In this document: one piece after another, positions 44,998 to 57,195 of the stretch | Position numbering within the stretch: the first letter of the stretch is position 1 | How the letters are laid out: each line of letters opens with the position of its first letter | NCBI GenBank assembly: GCA_024036415.1 | Contig: JAMWET010006573.1 | Span: forward strand, 82,501-146,500 | Direction of reading: 5' to 3' | Length of the DNA: 64,000 nucleotides | Origin: Prochilodus magdalenae | Taxonomy: Eukaryota > Chordata > Actinopteri > Characiformes > Prochilodontidae | Made by a program: the position numbers and the translations under genes | Notes under the pieces: model-generated | What the model was told of the DNA's origin: nothing | Database searches by the model: none | What the model saw: only the letters and a program-made list of their open reading frames with translations

Positions 44998-46435
44998 TTT
45001 TAGTCTAGGCCAAGTTTATCTAGTCAGTCTAATTATATCTGAAAAAAAAAGCAAAAAAAAAAAAAACCTGAATGATTCACAGTACAAACTGGGCTAAAAA
45101 GCTTCAAAAGCTTTTTTATTCACAGAAGCCATCACACTTAATTTTCACCTGTTTTGGCAGTCACTCAGGTGAGCTCTCTTCTTTTATTTTAATAAAAAGC
45201 ACTGATGGAATAGTTTTCAATGGGAACCTCTATGACATGGAAAAACGGAAGCAGGATTTTTTCTTCATAGGTGATCAAGCAAGTCAGTACTCATGAAAGT
45301 GTTCATAGAGCTGTTCTTCTCTTCAGGGTCAAACCCTGAGCGGAGCTGCTCCATACTGTCCAAGATTTTGGGAAACTGTCCGGAGTGTAATGTGCAGACT
45401 GCAGATTGTCCGGCATCCTGTTAAAGATGTGGGAGCTGAATTCCTGTTCTCCAGCTTGTTTTGCTAATTTTCTTTTCCACCTTAAATGGTGCTGCAGTTA
45501 CATTCTGATGCCTGTACAAGCTGCAGCATTAAAGGTGGAACGCAGCTTTGGATTAAGAAGCTGGTGAAAAGGGGACAACTTGAGTCTGGTATAAAGATGA
45601 ACATTAACCATGTACCGCTGACAGTTGGGATCATTGGGAAGGGAAGGAAAAGTGCTGACATCCCCCTTCCAACCAGTAATGCTAGATTTCTCCACCTAGT
45701 CCACCATTTTGGTTTTGTAGCTCCATTGTGGTTGCATGTAAATGTTGGGTGGTGTAAATATTAACGAGTCTGTTCCATAACAAAGTGTTTGAACTTCACG
45801 GTACGATAGTTCTATGTACCAAACTCTCCTTATCACACCATCGTAATGTATGTAAAGCATAACATTCTATGGCACATTAGGCTACCTAATGCTATATGTA
45901 TATGAACCTTCTAAAGAAGGACCTCTCGCTGGACTCCTCCTTACATAGACTGTGCCTGAGTTTGCCAAAGTGAATTTTTTTAATATACTGTTCAGTATTT
46001 CAGTGAATTTTGTGCTAGCCTATTATAATTGATTCAAATGTCCCAACATCAGTCCAGAATTGATACCTACAGATTGGTTGGCTGGCTAACAACCACTCCA
46101 TCTTCTGCCCCTTTGTTGTTTCCTTTGACATCCTCTAGCCCCATCTTCCAATCCTTGCAATCAAGTCATTCCCTAGTGGTTTGAGATTTGCAAGTGGGAG
46201 GAGACTAAATGAAGCCTGGATTGGTGTCATGACCTTTGCTGTCCAGAAAAAAACCCTACCCACTCTGTTTCAAGGACAAGAGGGAGATGCTTTATTGAAA
46301 AGTAGGTGATAAACGGACGTGCAGGGCATATGCTTGCGGTAGACTGCGACATTAATTTATTCTATGCTACTATATATTTAATAATAAGTATATGTAAGTA
46401 TATAAGCCCACCTGACATAATTGAGTTCCCTTGCA
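44998..46435. other. Unclassified intergenic DNA
   Basis: No gene recognised. A-runs at 45040-45066. A 92-codon plus-strand frame at 45486-45764 has no known domain. Confidence 0.3.
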
Positions 46436-46880
46436 TGTTTAAGGTGGTAGTACCCTCAAGCTCCTGCAGATGACAGAGGATGATGGGGCGATAAACCCCT
46501 GTGGGGTGTGAGTGAAAGGATCCATAGACTGGGAAGAGGTAGTGAATGTCTCATGAATGACTTCGAAGATGGCTCCAGAGCAGATGATTTGCTGAATAGA
46601 GTGACTGCATTTGGGCATGTCAAAGACCATAGTGTGAAGGAAGTAGCTGAATCTGCAGGGGTATGGAAGCGTATGGTCATACAGGTCTACCAGCAGTGGC
46701 TAAAATCCCTCCTCCTTAGAATTGTGCCAGGGAAGGCATCCACCAAATCTGCACCAACTGCACAATTCTTTGATGTAAGAGTGTCTGAACATTGATGTGG
46801 CCTACATCCTGAAACCTGTCCAGTACATGCCAAATCCAACAATGGCTGTTAATGGTGCTCATGCACTCTATTAGGCATGT
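46436..46880 (+). repeat. Dispersed repeat family A, long copy
   Basis: Parallels 33244-33690, with gggcatgtcaaagaccatag, gaaggaagtagctgaatctg and acctgtccagtacatgccaa. The plus strand is open for 95 codons (46508-46795) with SVKEVAESAGVWKRMVIQVY, whose helix pattern is reminiscent of a transposase helix-turn-helix. I regard a Tc1-like origin as possible, not shown. Confidence 0.8.
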
Positions 46881-48121
46881 TTAGAATGCAGGTGTATATA
46901 AGTATATAAGAAGGAAATGATCAGATTTGTGGCTGAGTATATGTAGACCACCTTTTTGAAATGACCTCAAGCTCATCCTCCACTGCTGGGGGAAGAAACA
47001 ATGAGTGAATACCTGATGCAGTGGGTCGAGCACAAAGGGTGATGTTGGGGAAGCTTTGCGAGATGGCACATTGTGTCAGGACACTTCCTGTCACCGCTTC
47101 TACAGCTCTTTGTTCCTCCTTCAAGGTTACTTGGCAATAGGTTGACGGGTTTACCGTCAAAGTCAGCGAGCACAACATGCTATAAACGTGAGAATGCCTT
47201 GTGTAAGCTGTCATTGTACAGGGAAGCTGTCTCCGGGCATCCTTAAATCCTAGGTATGTTGCTTCAGGGTGACACACTCATTTTCCTCACTTTACAGTTT
47301 GACAGTGACATTTATGTCCTGAGAATGAAAGGGTTAATAATGAAGAGTAGAGTTTGACTCAACTAGTAATAAGCGTGTGCTTTGGCAAACTCTTCTCTGG
47401 TAGACATTCAGAAAAGTTTTTCTGTTATGGTGTTTCTTGACACATTTCTGCTCCATACATCGCCAGAAAAGCTCATTTAAATCATTTTTCTCTATTCAAA
47501 AATCAACCTTCATTATTTTTCATAGTCAGCATTGTGTACATTGTTTTGATGATTAGATTTTAGAACTATTCAATATTCAAACTCAAAAAATGACTCATGA
47601 TTGCATAACTCATGATATTTTATATGTTTTTTCCTTCCTTAAAAAAACATACCCTAATAAAGACCACCAAGTGCATATTTCTTTGTAACAATTGTTTTTA
47701 ATTTTAATAATTATAGTAATTTTATGCCAGCAAATGTATTTAAACATTGAGTTGCATTCACCAAAACCTCATTTGGGCTTTGCCTACATTTGTTTTGAAA
47801 AGGATCCCAAGAAAAAGTCCTTAGTCCTTAGTCTTCTTAACCTGCAGAATTGCTCCTACATAAGAAAACAATGGTAAATATAAACCATAATAAACAATAA
47901 TATAAAAGATGGGTTTCAAGAATTCCAGATTGGCTGGTGAACAAGGCCCAGTGTGTTTTTTCTCATAATGTGTACAATAGATGGGTAAAAGCAACCATTA
48001 ATAAGATTCTAATGTATTTAAAATTTCAAAATTAATTCAAATTAATCAACAGGATGTGACGAAATAACAGATTAGGCATCAAAGACATCTAACTGCAGAG
48101 ATATCTACTGAAGTTTGTATG
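46881..48121. other. Unclassified intergenic DNA
   Basis: No gene recognised. The part at 46960-47280 is high-complexity, and three overlapping minus-strand frames there have no known domain. The part from 47480 on is AT-rich. Confidence 0.3.
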
Positions 48122-49690
48122 CTAACCAGCTACCCCATCCCGCCCTGTCTCATAATACCATAATACCACTTTGTACCTGAAGAGGTGATAGTGAGCTGCT
48201 GTAGGAGTGTAGCAGTGAGAATCAGTCCAACATGAGAGGATGTTGAAGGTGCTGCTATCGGTTAGATCCTTTAAGGGCAGGTAGACAATGACAGGAGCAG
48301 GAAACACAACCATGGCTGAAGCTCTTGCAAAGTCACTCGCTCTCAGTAAGAAACTACTCTTAGCAGAGAGAAGAAGTAGAAGCAGAAGAAGAGTTAACAC
48401 TTGAGCTGCTTTCCACCACCGGAGAGGAAAGTGAGGAAGTTTGATGCTGAACTTGGGACCTTTCTGGCTATATGGTGCCCCCTATTGTTTGGAGTATGGT
48501 CGCATCATCTTACAAATTAAAATGTTTAACTACACCAGGACCCCCGGCCTTTAACCCTTACCACCACAGGCTGCAGTCTGCACTACTTTTCCCTCTCAAG
48601 AAGTTAAGGCTAGTTTTGTTCTAGCCAACTCCAAGCCAATACCCTGACCTTTTGTTCAGCATAATCTCATATTTGATCATTTATAGTGTTTTACCACAAC
48701 AATCCACTGCAGATCTCAGCTGGCTCCTCTGCAGGGATAGAGCTCAAGTGTTGGAATCACTGTTCTGTCTTTTCCTTTAGCTGAGTGACCTGTGCACTGT
48801 GGTGTCATGGACTAACAGCTCAGTTCCTAAGACTGTACTGTAACACCAGAAAAGTGTAAAATCCGTAAGGAATGTTCAGACAGCATTAGTTATAACAGGG
48901 AAGTAGAATAACGGATATATCACAAATATGCTGTAACCATAAACCACCAGTCCAAAGTTTAAACACGCCCATCTAAATGGATGTTGTTGGTGATCTTAAA
49001 GACTCTACAGTCTTACACATAACAGCTCCAACTGATGAGAGCCTGAAACAGTAACAGTGCATATGCTGATATACCACATACACTCTAGATGTACCACAGT
49101 ATGATATTTCTCCATCTCTCCACCTCTAATATATATTTAGAGGTGTGAAAACTGTGATCTCTTTTTCTGCACAGTGTAAAAGCTCTAGTTCCTCTTTCAG
49201 GTTAGTGAATATTCATGATGGACCAACCAATAAAATCACTCTAAACCTGTTTAGTAATAAACCTTGTTCTATATCAGCTCCACTGCAGGTTAAGAAAACT
49301 GGTCCATCTTTCTGTAAAGCTCCATTTTGGAGGTTTTTAAGGTGGACCAAATAATTTCAAGAGTGCTATTTTAGAGTTTGGTGTCTTCATGTTTATTCCT
49401 CAGGAGGACCTGCAATGATAAGCCCTGTCTAAACCTTTGACTGGTATTGTATTTCAGAATGAGTGAAGCTTAATGCACAATGAGTAAAGCATTTATAAGA
49501 TCAAATGTGAGCTGTAAGATGCCATCCTAAAGTCATGCTAATCTTAAATATTACTGCTACAATCAATTTCTACAGTACTGAACCTGATTAAATTGTACTT
49601 TAGACTGATTGACTAAGTAAAGTCTGGTTTGAGCTGGATGACGTATACCTGGGTGATCTTACCTGCTGGAATTGAAGTGATTAGCAAAAA
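48122..49690. other. Unclassified DNA with a Leu-rich minus-strand frame
   Basis: A 92-codon minus-strand frame at 48122-48400 begins MLTLLLLLLLLSAKSSFLLR, a signal-peptide-like start. Its leucine run comes from a simple AGAAGA-type repeat on the plus strand, and the rest of the product has no recognised domain, so I do not call a gene. The remaining sequence to 49690 shows no repeat family I know. Confidence 0.3.
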
Positions 49691-49866
49691 AATCTGTGAT
49701 TATAATCCAGTATGGATCTGCTATGACTGTAGCTCTTACAAGTCTGAAGCAAATTAGCTTTTATGACCGGGCTTCTCAACCTGTGGGCCATGAAGAATCT
49801 TCTAGAGGTCTTCGGCAGTGGTTTTGTAGTGGGCTGGTAAAGTCATATATAGCTATGTTAGTGTTG

Positions 49867-49908
<42 letters not shown>

Positions 49909-50285
49909 TATTATAAATGTAATATGAAAATATATTCGTTTCTGGTGGGCCACTATGATTTCTAGTTATTTTCTGGTGGTCTTGAGGTGGATAGGGTTGG
50001 AAACCCTCTGCTGAACCTGGAGTTCCTCAGTAATAGTAGCATCACAGTAACCTAACATAAAAAAAAACAGAGCTCCACAGTTTATGCTAGACCTAGCTGT
50101 GTGTGGGTCTGGTGTGCTAATTCAAGTCAAAAAGTCAGGGCATGCATCGATGATGACCTCACCTTTCATGCTGGCCATGTCTGCCCAATTCGGTGATATT
50201 AGGTAATTTAGATGTCCATTTGATTCATTTTTTTCTGAGGAACAGTGAAAGAAAGTGGTGCAGTTGGTGAATGATCATCAGCCAT
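49691..50285. other. Intergenic DNA with (TA)n at 49869-49902
   Basis: A TA microsatellite of about 17 units. The flanks hold no gene or repeat that I recognise. Confidence 0.4.
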
Positions 50286-50289
50286 CTTT

Positions 50290-51060
50290 GATTTCTAATG
50301 TTCCCACTAATGTCCTTAGCTATGACATCAATATGCAGGGACATCCACCCATCAACTCCGGCTGCTGCAGCTGAAAATTCTGCAAATTCCTGTTACTCCA
50401 GATCATTTTTCCAATACATGGTGATGCCTTTTGGACTACCGAATGCACCGTCCACCATCCCAAGATTATTGTGGAACGCCTTTGGTAATATGAACTACTG
50501 TGAGGCTTGAATGATGTGATGATGTGTCCACAGACTTGGGATGAAGATATGACAACACTCAGAAACGTCTATAACCATGTTAAGTAAGCCTCACTAAATG
50601 TGAGTGTGGTAAAGGTCACATACCGTATATGAGTTGGTGGTGGTGGTCTTTGTTGTCTTAGGTGAAGTACGCCCTGAATCTCCCGCTGGCTACAACTACA
50701 CATGATCTTCAGTGTTTCTTAGGAATGGTCGGCTGTTATGGCAGGTCATGTTAAACCCTTGCCAGAGTTCTTGACAGGTCTGGTTAAAAAGGCAGGGCAG
50801 TGGTTCAGACTGAGGAATGTGATCATGCTCTTAACCCTGTTAAAGCCCTTTTATGTAGCACTCCTGTTTTAGTGACCCCCGGCTCTTCCAAACCCTTTGA
50901 GCTGGAGGCTGGTGCATACACATCTAAAGCTGAGAAGACCATATTGAGCAACCTGTTATTTGTTTTTTCAAGAAATCAGGAGCATCAAGACGAGTACAGT
51001 GACACAGAAAAATAAGCATTAGCTCTACTATTTGTCTTGCATCATTCTGAAGTAAATCTG
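50290..51060 (+). pseudogene. Gypsy-type pol remnant (RT and RNase H)
   Basis: Around 50400-50490 the plus strand encodes FQYMVMPFGLPNAPS, the M-P-F-G-L-x-N-A-P block of Gypsy/Metaviridae reverse transcriptase. Further on, at 50800-51015, a 71-codon frame carries TEECDHALNPVKALLCSTPV and SKPFELEAGAY, matching the start of the Gypsy RNase H domain; the usual D-A-S is A-Y-T. Between them the similarity continues in broken frames with stops. The YxDD catalytic motif is not found, integrase is absent and no LTR pair is visible. It is an old, inactive copy. Confidence 0.85.
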
Positions 51061-51275
51061 GGGTCTATCAGTTTACCTGTGGTGGTCTAACTGACCATAA
51101 CCCTTTTCTGCATGTTTTTCTCTCTTAAAGATTTTTTTTAACGTTTTTTATTAATACAAGATCCAGCGTGAGAAAAGAACTGGAAACACTGCAGCAGATA
51201 CCCCATCAGGAGAGCAGAACAATGAACACTGTCTTCTTTTAGGTGTGGTGGTGTGAGGACCCTATGGGTTCAGTC
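51061..51275. other. Short spacer
   Basis: No gene recognised. Possible continuation of the decayed Gypsy copy. Confidence 0.3.
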
Positions 51276-51317
<42 letters not shown>

Positions 51318-51388
51318 CATCATCATCATCATCATCATCATAACATTCAGCACCATTCTAATCATCATTATACTAGTACTAGTACTAG

Positions 51389-51420
<32 letters not shown>

Positions 51421-51437
51421 ATAATAATAATAATAAT

Positions 51438-51476
<39 letters not shown>

Positions 51477-51575
51477 AACATTCAGCACCATTCTAATCAT
51501 CATTATACTACTACTAGTACTACTACTACTAATACTACTAATAATAATAATCATCATCATCATCATCATAACATT

Positions 51576-51606
<31 letters not shown>

Positions 51607-51662
51607 ATCGTTATCATCATTGTCATCATCATGATAGCCACCATCACAATAGCCACTTCCAC

Positions 51663-51740
<78 letters not shown>

Positions 51741-51948
51741 AACATTCAGCACCATTCTAATCATCATGATACTCCTACTACTACTACTAATAATAATAAT
51801 AATACTAACAATAATAATAATAATAATAATCATCATCATCATCATCATAATCATTATAGCATTCACCACCATCACCACCACTACCACCATCATCGTTATT
51901 ATCATTGTCATCATCATGATAGCCACCATCACAATAGCCACTTCCACT

Positions 51949-51988
<40 letters not shown>
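51276..51988. repeat. Compound trinucleotide array (AAT/CAT/ACT/CAC)
   Basis: About 710 bp of taa, tca, act and cac trimers. It is organised in higher-order blocks: aacattcagcaccattctaa or its start occurs at 51342, 51477, 51570 and 51741, and a block with gatagccaccatcacaatag occurs near 51630 and 51918. All six frames are long and open, so the 237-247 codon ORFs are artefacts. Confidence 0.97.
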
Positions 51989-53149
51989 GAATAAAAATCA
52001 TGGGAACAGTCATTTTTAATAATGTTAATTTAATATTTGAAATTGTTTAGTACAATTGGCCAATAAACACAATCACAGTGCATCGGTGTATACAGTAAAG
52101 ACATTTTTCAGACCTTTATCTTCCACTAATCTAGTGTGTCTTTTTGGTACTTTATTATTATTTTATGTGTTTATTTATTCCACGATGCCTGAAATGTGTT
52201 ATAATGTTATACTGGTACAGTCATCATTACCAGGTAGTAGCGGTAGTACTGAAGCGTCCTGTGGTGCTGAACAGTTGTGGTGATTTATGTTCCTTCAGCA
52301 TGTTCCCACGTTGTTGCTAGGCAGCTTCTACAAGCAGTGCAGTAATTTGAACTGCATGCTGGAGATTTGTGTCATTAGGGCACCTGCACAGCGGGATAGA
52401 GTTCCTGCTATCCACCACATGAGAAGGCAAAAGGGCAGTCACATGACTGACCTCACCTGGATCTCTCTGGAGCAAGATAACCTGGATGAGTTCATATACC
52501 GTCAGTGCTCTTCTCCCATACTGATTTGCAGAGCATGTAGTCTTAACATTAAATACGGATCCGGATCCGGATACTCACGGAGCCTTCTGTCTGTCTTCTT
52601 CACTTATTTCCTCCATATTTGTGCACATTCCCTGAGCGCTTACGGATACAGACAGAACAGAGCAGTACCACTGGAAATCGTGGGGGCAGTGTAGCGAGTC
52701 AGACATGACAGTTGTCATATGGACACGATGAAGATGGACGTTGAATTTCGACCTAGTCTGGAATTTTAAACATCCTAATGATATTCCAGTGCCGGGGCAC
52801 AGGGACAAACAGCTGCCACATAACAGCTGGGAGGATGTTGTATAGGAATGGCTGTTGTCAGAAACATGTGACAATGTTTAAAACAGATGTGTTCATTAAC
52901 ATACGTACAGTGAGCATACATGAGCCTTCACAGGTGGTGTAGTCTTTCTAGCATGCCTTGCTTCTGGCACGTTGTGCTACCGGTTCCCTGAATCAGTCTT
53001 TGAAAGAACGTTAGCTAGACAGCTATGTCTATGTAAGAGCTCAAGCTGTTAGTGTACAGCTTATTGGCGCTTTGTTGCTTGATTGAGTGGGGATGGGTGG
53101 GGTAACTGATGTAAATACATAAACATAAGACTAATGAAATCCATAACAT
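51989..53149. other. Unclassified intergenic DNA
   Basis: No gene recognised. A 135-codon plus-strand frame (52287-52694) and a 99-codon minus-strand frame overlap it; neither has a known domain. A small direct repeat, cggatccggatccggat, is at 52557. Confidence 0.3.
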
Positions 53150-53560
53150 GCGGTGCGAGTAATACGAGGAGAAGGAGAATAAAATCCATCATTCCATATA
53201 TTCCACCCATATGGTATGCACCATCATGTCAAACTGCCATTGACAATGGGCGTCACCCCACACTGATATGACATATAAAGGCTCTTCTCTCGTCCAGTGT
53301 TGTCATTGGCTTGGTATGTGTTTGTTTGTTGGTTGTGCTGTCCGTTTTGGTCAGTGAAGCTACTGTGAAGTGTATGACTAGAAATGACCTGCCGGCTTTG
53401 CAGCCATTTTAACTAGCTCCTGGCAGAGGCTTCTCCAGTTCTGCTGCATTCCATAAAAACATTGCCCCAAGCACCATTTGTGCTGTGTCTCCTTCTTTGA
53501 CCAAATTCTATACTGGTGTCAGGGATGGGCGAGTTCCCCAAGTGGACTGGAGAGGAATAG
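53150..53560 (+). mobile_element. LTR and PBS-like retroelement fragment
   Basis: ctggtgtcagggatggg at 53512 resembles the primer-binding-site stretch that follows the 5' LTR in Gypsy-like elements (compare 25630 and 58600). Upstream, tgacatataaaggctcttct (about 53270) has a TATA-like box and cattccataaaaacattg (about 53449) a weak polyadenylation-like stretch. I cannot see the LTR's start or a target duplication. The leader that follows (53520-53880) has a 109-codon frame with no motif. Confidence 0.4.
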
Positions 53561-53939
53561 CACTACCAAAAACTCTGAGCCAAGCTGAGGACTGTCGGGA
53601 AGGAGCAATGCTCGGCAGAGGGAACTGCAGTGAGGCCCATGTGACAAGGCTTGTCACTGAAAACTGGCTTAAGGACAGTGGAAGAGAAGGCTGTCAAGGA
53701 CACCTACATCCCGTAAGCCTTAGGGGAACAGTGTGCGCCTTTTACCACAAGATGATGGTCTGTGAAGACATGGTACTAACATGGACGCTGACCATTAAAC
53801 AGGGGGCTGTGTAGCATCCTGATACTGGCTTGGCCTGGGCGTGCGGAAACTATGGGAATGCCGGACTCACAGTCAGAGAGACTTTAATCTTGTAAGTAAT
53901 TGTGGTTGCACACTGCTTTTCATTGTTTCGGGAGAAGTG
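53561..53939. other. Possible retroelement leader, no clear gene
   Basis: Follows the PBS-like site. The plus-strand frame 53485-53814 has no gag motif that I recognise. Confidence 0.25.
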
Positions 53940-54935
53940 TTTAGCATTTAAAGAGGAGCGTTGAGTGTTATATCAGAAGTGTTAAGTGTTTTAGGAGACA
54001 TGTCGAGTGTTTCAGAAGACGTGTCGTGTGTTGTTGGAGAAGTGTTGAGTGTGTTGTAGGAGAAGCGTTGAGTGTTTTAGGAGACATGTCAAGTGTTTCA
54101 GAAGACGTGTCATGTCTTGTTGGAGAAGTGTTGAGTGTGTTGTAGGAGAAGTATTGAGTGTGTTGTAGGAGAAGTGTTGAGTGTTTTAGGAGACATGTCG
54201 AGTTTCAGAAGACGTGTCGTGTCTAGTTGGAGAAGTGTTGAGTGTGTTGTAGGAGAAGTGTTGAGTGTTTTAGGAGACATGTCAAGTGTTTCAGAAGACG
54301 TGTCGTGTCTTGTTGGAGAAGTGTTGAGTGTGTTGTAGGAGAAGTGTTGAGTGTTTTAGGAGAAATGTTGAGTGTTTCAGAAGACGTGTCGTGTCTTGTT
54401 GGAGAAGTGTTGAGTGTGTTGTAGGAGAAGTATTGAGTGTGTTGTAGGAGAAGTGTTGAGTGTTTTAGGAGACATGTCGAGTTTCAGAAGACGTGTCGTG
54501 TTTTGTTGGAGAAGTGTTGAGTGTGTTGTAGGAGAAGTGTTGAGTGTTTTAGGAGACATGTCAAGTGTTTCAGAAGACGTGTCGTGCCTTGTTGGAGAAG
54601 TGTTGAGTGTGTTGTAGGAAAAGTATTGAGTGTGTTGTAGGAGAAGTGTTGAGTGTTTTAGGAGACATGTCGAGTTTCAGAAGACGTGTCGTGTCTTGTT
54701 GGAGAAGTGTTGAGTGTGTTGTAGGAGAAGTGTTGAGTGTTTTAGGAGACATGTCGAGTGTTTCAGAAGACGTGTCGTGTCTTGTAGGAGAAGTGTTGAG
54801 TGTGTTGTAGGAGAAGTGTTGAGTGTTTTAGGAGACATGTCGAGTGTTTTAGAAGACGTGTCGTGTCTTGTTGGAGAAGTGTTGAGTGAGTTTAGGAGAA
54901 GTGTTGAGTGAGTTTTGGACAAGTGTTGAGTGTTC
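53940..54935. repeat. 86/107-bp minisatellite with higher-order structure
   Basis: The marker tcagaagacgtgtcgtgtct, or close variants, recurs near 54015, 54098, 54205, 54291, 54377, 54484, 54570, 54677, 54763 and 54850. Spacing is mostly 86 or 107 bp. The longer form has one extra ~21-bp module (gagtgtgttgtaggagaag). Units are themselves built of gtgttgagtgt / ttaggaga pieces. Divergence between units is very low. Confidence 0.95.
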
Positions 54936-56182
54936 TTGAGGCAGAGGAAGAGATATCTGATTAGTCTTTGATACCTGGATCGTCCGATGGGCATGTGGGA
55001 CGCAGGTGAATCACAAGACAAGGAGAAGCCTAATGTTAGGCAGACTGGTCAGCGGGAAGGCAGTGCCACCTAACCGAGGCATCCAAGTGCACAGGATGGG
55101 CAGTAGCTCAACGTGTTTTTAAATGTGTTTTTGCCCTAAAAATATAGCTGTTTTTATTTATGGTTTTGATTATGCAATACAGGGATTTGGAAGATTATCA
55201 TGCTGGCTAGCTCTGTTGCATTGGTCTATCGCTTTGAATGACTAACAAGCTAATGCTAGGTTGGTATGATAATTGCTGTCTAATATTAATGTACAGGATG
55301 TATAGAGCAAAAGAGCTTAGTAGGTACTGTAGGTCATCGTTTGCAATGTAGACCTTGACAACCCGACAGAGTGAAAACGGATCGATCCATTTTCTTGCCT
55401 TTTAAAAGCTTCACTGAAAAGCACCCCTTCACATTTCACCAAGTTATTTACTGGCTAAAGGCCTATATTGCGATATCGTCATCTAAAATAGAGAAATATT
55501 TTGACATTGAGGATATTAAGGGCATGAAGGAGGTGAGGCAGCAGCGAAATCAATTTTTTTCTCTCTCTCTCTCAAGATCATTAAATGAATTACACTGCTA
55601 CGCTGACATTTTCGGAAACGGTTCTGTTGAGTTATTGGGGCTAAATTAACCCCAGGGGTGCAGCCAGTGTCCCTGCAGGTGCAGATTTGACTTGAATCAA
55701 ACAAAGATTGCAATATACAGAATTAGCCACTCTGTCAAAGTTCAGCTGTGAGGCCTTTTCTTTCCGACAGCAGACTTTTCATCCAAGTGTCATGGCAGAA
55801 AAAAGTGATTCTGTGGCACTTTTAAACGTGCGGGGATGTCACAGTTCTTAATGAAGTGCACAGGCTCCGAGATCTGGGGGTTCACAGTGTCCCTGGGGGG
55901 GCAGAAGCTGTTCGTTTGCTTTAAAAAACTTTTAATGAAGCTTCAGAAGTCTTTCTATGAACTTATGTTCTGGCTCTGTGTGGGGAGATGTATCAAAGCA
56001 GCGGGTAGGAATAACTTGGAAGGTTTGATGACAGTAATATATCAATATTAGCTGTTTTGATGGCATCGCTTTCAGCATGACTTTGGTATGACTTAATCAT
56101 CTTGGTGTAAATATACTAGTGATAATAATATAAACCTACCGAAATCACTTTGTCCACTATGGGTCCACTATTTAGGTGCCCA
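54936..56182. other. Unique DNA, candidate conserved block
   Basis: From about 55330 to 55650 the sequence is well mixed and open for 92 codons on the plus strand (55371-55649), but the product shows no domain I know. It is a candidate for an unrecognised exon or a conserved non-coding element. Near 56183 a short piece (gactgtagcccatctgttg) matches the foldback family. Confidence 0.35.
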
Positions 56183-56267
56183 GTTACAGACTGTAGCCCA
56201 TCTGTTGGTACACCATCTTTCAGCATCCACACCATTGTCTACAGTTTGTACCAGCTAGTCCAGTGTC

Positions 56268-56850
56268 AATATATTATATTACCAAAAGGATTCACTCACC
56301 AATCTAAATCATTCAATTCAGGTGTTCTAATCACTTCCATGGTCACAGGTGTATAAAAGCAAGCACCTAGGAAATTTCCTCACTAAACATTCCACAGTCA
56401 ACTGTCAGTGGAATTATAACAAAGTGGAAGCGATTTGGAATGAGAGTAACTCAGCCACAAAGTGGTAGGTCATATAAAATGACAGAGTGGGGTCAGTGGA
56501 TACTGAGGAGCACATTGCGCAGACGTCGCCAACTTTCTGCAGAGTCTATTGCTACAGACCTCCAAACTTCATGTGGTCTTCAGATTAGCTCAAGAAGAGA
56601 GTGTAGAGAGCTTCATGGAATGGGTTTCCATGGCAGAGCTGCTGTATTCAGGTCTTGCATCACCAAGCGTAATGCAAAGCGACGAATGAGTCTGGGTTTG
56701 GTGGTTGCCAGGAGAACGGTACTTGTCTGACCACATTGTGCTGAGTGTTAAGTTTGGTGGAAGGGGATTATGGTGTGGGGCAGACCAAGAGACTCTCGAC
56801 AATTTCATGCTCCCAACTTTGTGGGAACTGTTTGGTAAAGGCCCCTTCCT
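56268..56850 (+). mobile_element. Tc1-like transposon, 5' half (family T5)
   Basis: Same family as 31846-32771 but on the plus strand. The 5' end is tattaccaaaaggattcact (family form ttgccaaaag...). The leader has taatcacttccatggtcaca and the transposase start. Sequence similarity stops near 56850, so the 3' half is missing. Confidence 0.85.
56440..56730 (+). pseudogene. Tc1-like transposase N-terminal part
   Basis: The 96-codon plus-strand frame covers the second DNA-binding helix region: LRRRRQLSAESIATDLQTSC, then a stretch with ECRELHGMGFHGRAAVFR, and a segment ITKRNAKRR that leads to the DDE domain in this family. The first helix-turn-helix lies just upstream (around 56390-56440) but without a start in the same frame. 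The product ends in a stop shortly before the region of the second Asp. The W-S-D-E region is deleted, and the nucleotides after the stop match a later part of the family (GGRGLWCG-like). Inactive. Confidence 0.8.
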
Positions 56851-56989
56851 GTAGGGGGCACTGCAGTACACCAAACGAAGATGTGCAGTGGAGATGAATG
56901 AGCCCAGCCAATGACTGCTGAGTAAGAGGTTGAATGGCGAAGACAGGCCAAAGGCAAGTCAGTGGCCCCGCCCTCTGCAGATTCTGCAC
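56851..56989. other. Short unclassified spacer
   Basis: Nothing recognised between the truncated Tc1-like copy and a family A fragment. Confidence 0.3.
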
Positions 56990-57195
56990 AGACATGATGT
57001 GGGTACGAAGTGCATGCTCAAACAGGTCTACCAGCAGTGGTAAAATCCCAGTCTACAGGAAACTGTCCTCAGAAATCTGGCCCAACTGCACAATTCTTTG
57101 ATGTGTGTCTAAACACTGATGTGGCCTACATCCAGAAATTTGTCCAGTACATCCCAAATCCAATCACAGCTGGTATTACACCCCATTCGGTAGTT
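56990..57195 (+). repeat. Dispersed repeat family A, 3' fragment
   Basis: aggtctaccagcagtgg, tgcacaattctttgatgtg and gaaatttgtccagtacatcc match the 3' half of the copy at 46436-46880. Confidence 0.85.

Noticed and set aside
48122..48400. Leu-rich minus-strand ORF as a secreted protein
   Set aside because: The Leu run comes from a purine-rich simple repeat on the other strand; the rest has no recognised domain.
51243..52013. 237-247 codon ORFs rich in Asn/His, Ile or Met
   Set aside because: Translations of the trinucleotide array, open in several frames on both strands.
54135..55021. Cys/Arg/Val-rich repeat ORFs
   Set aside because: By-products of the 86/107-bp minisatellite.
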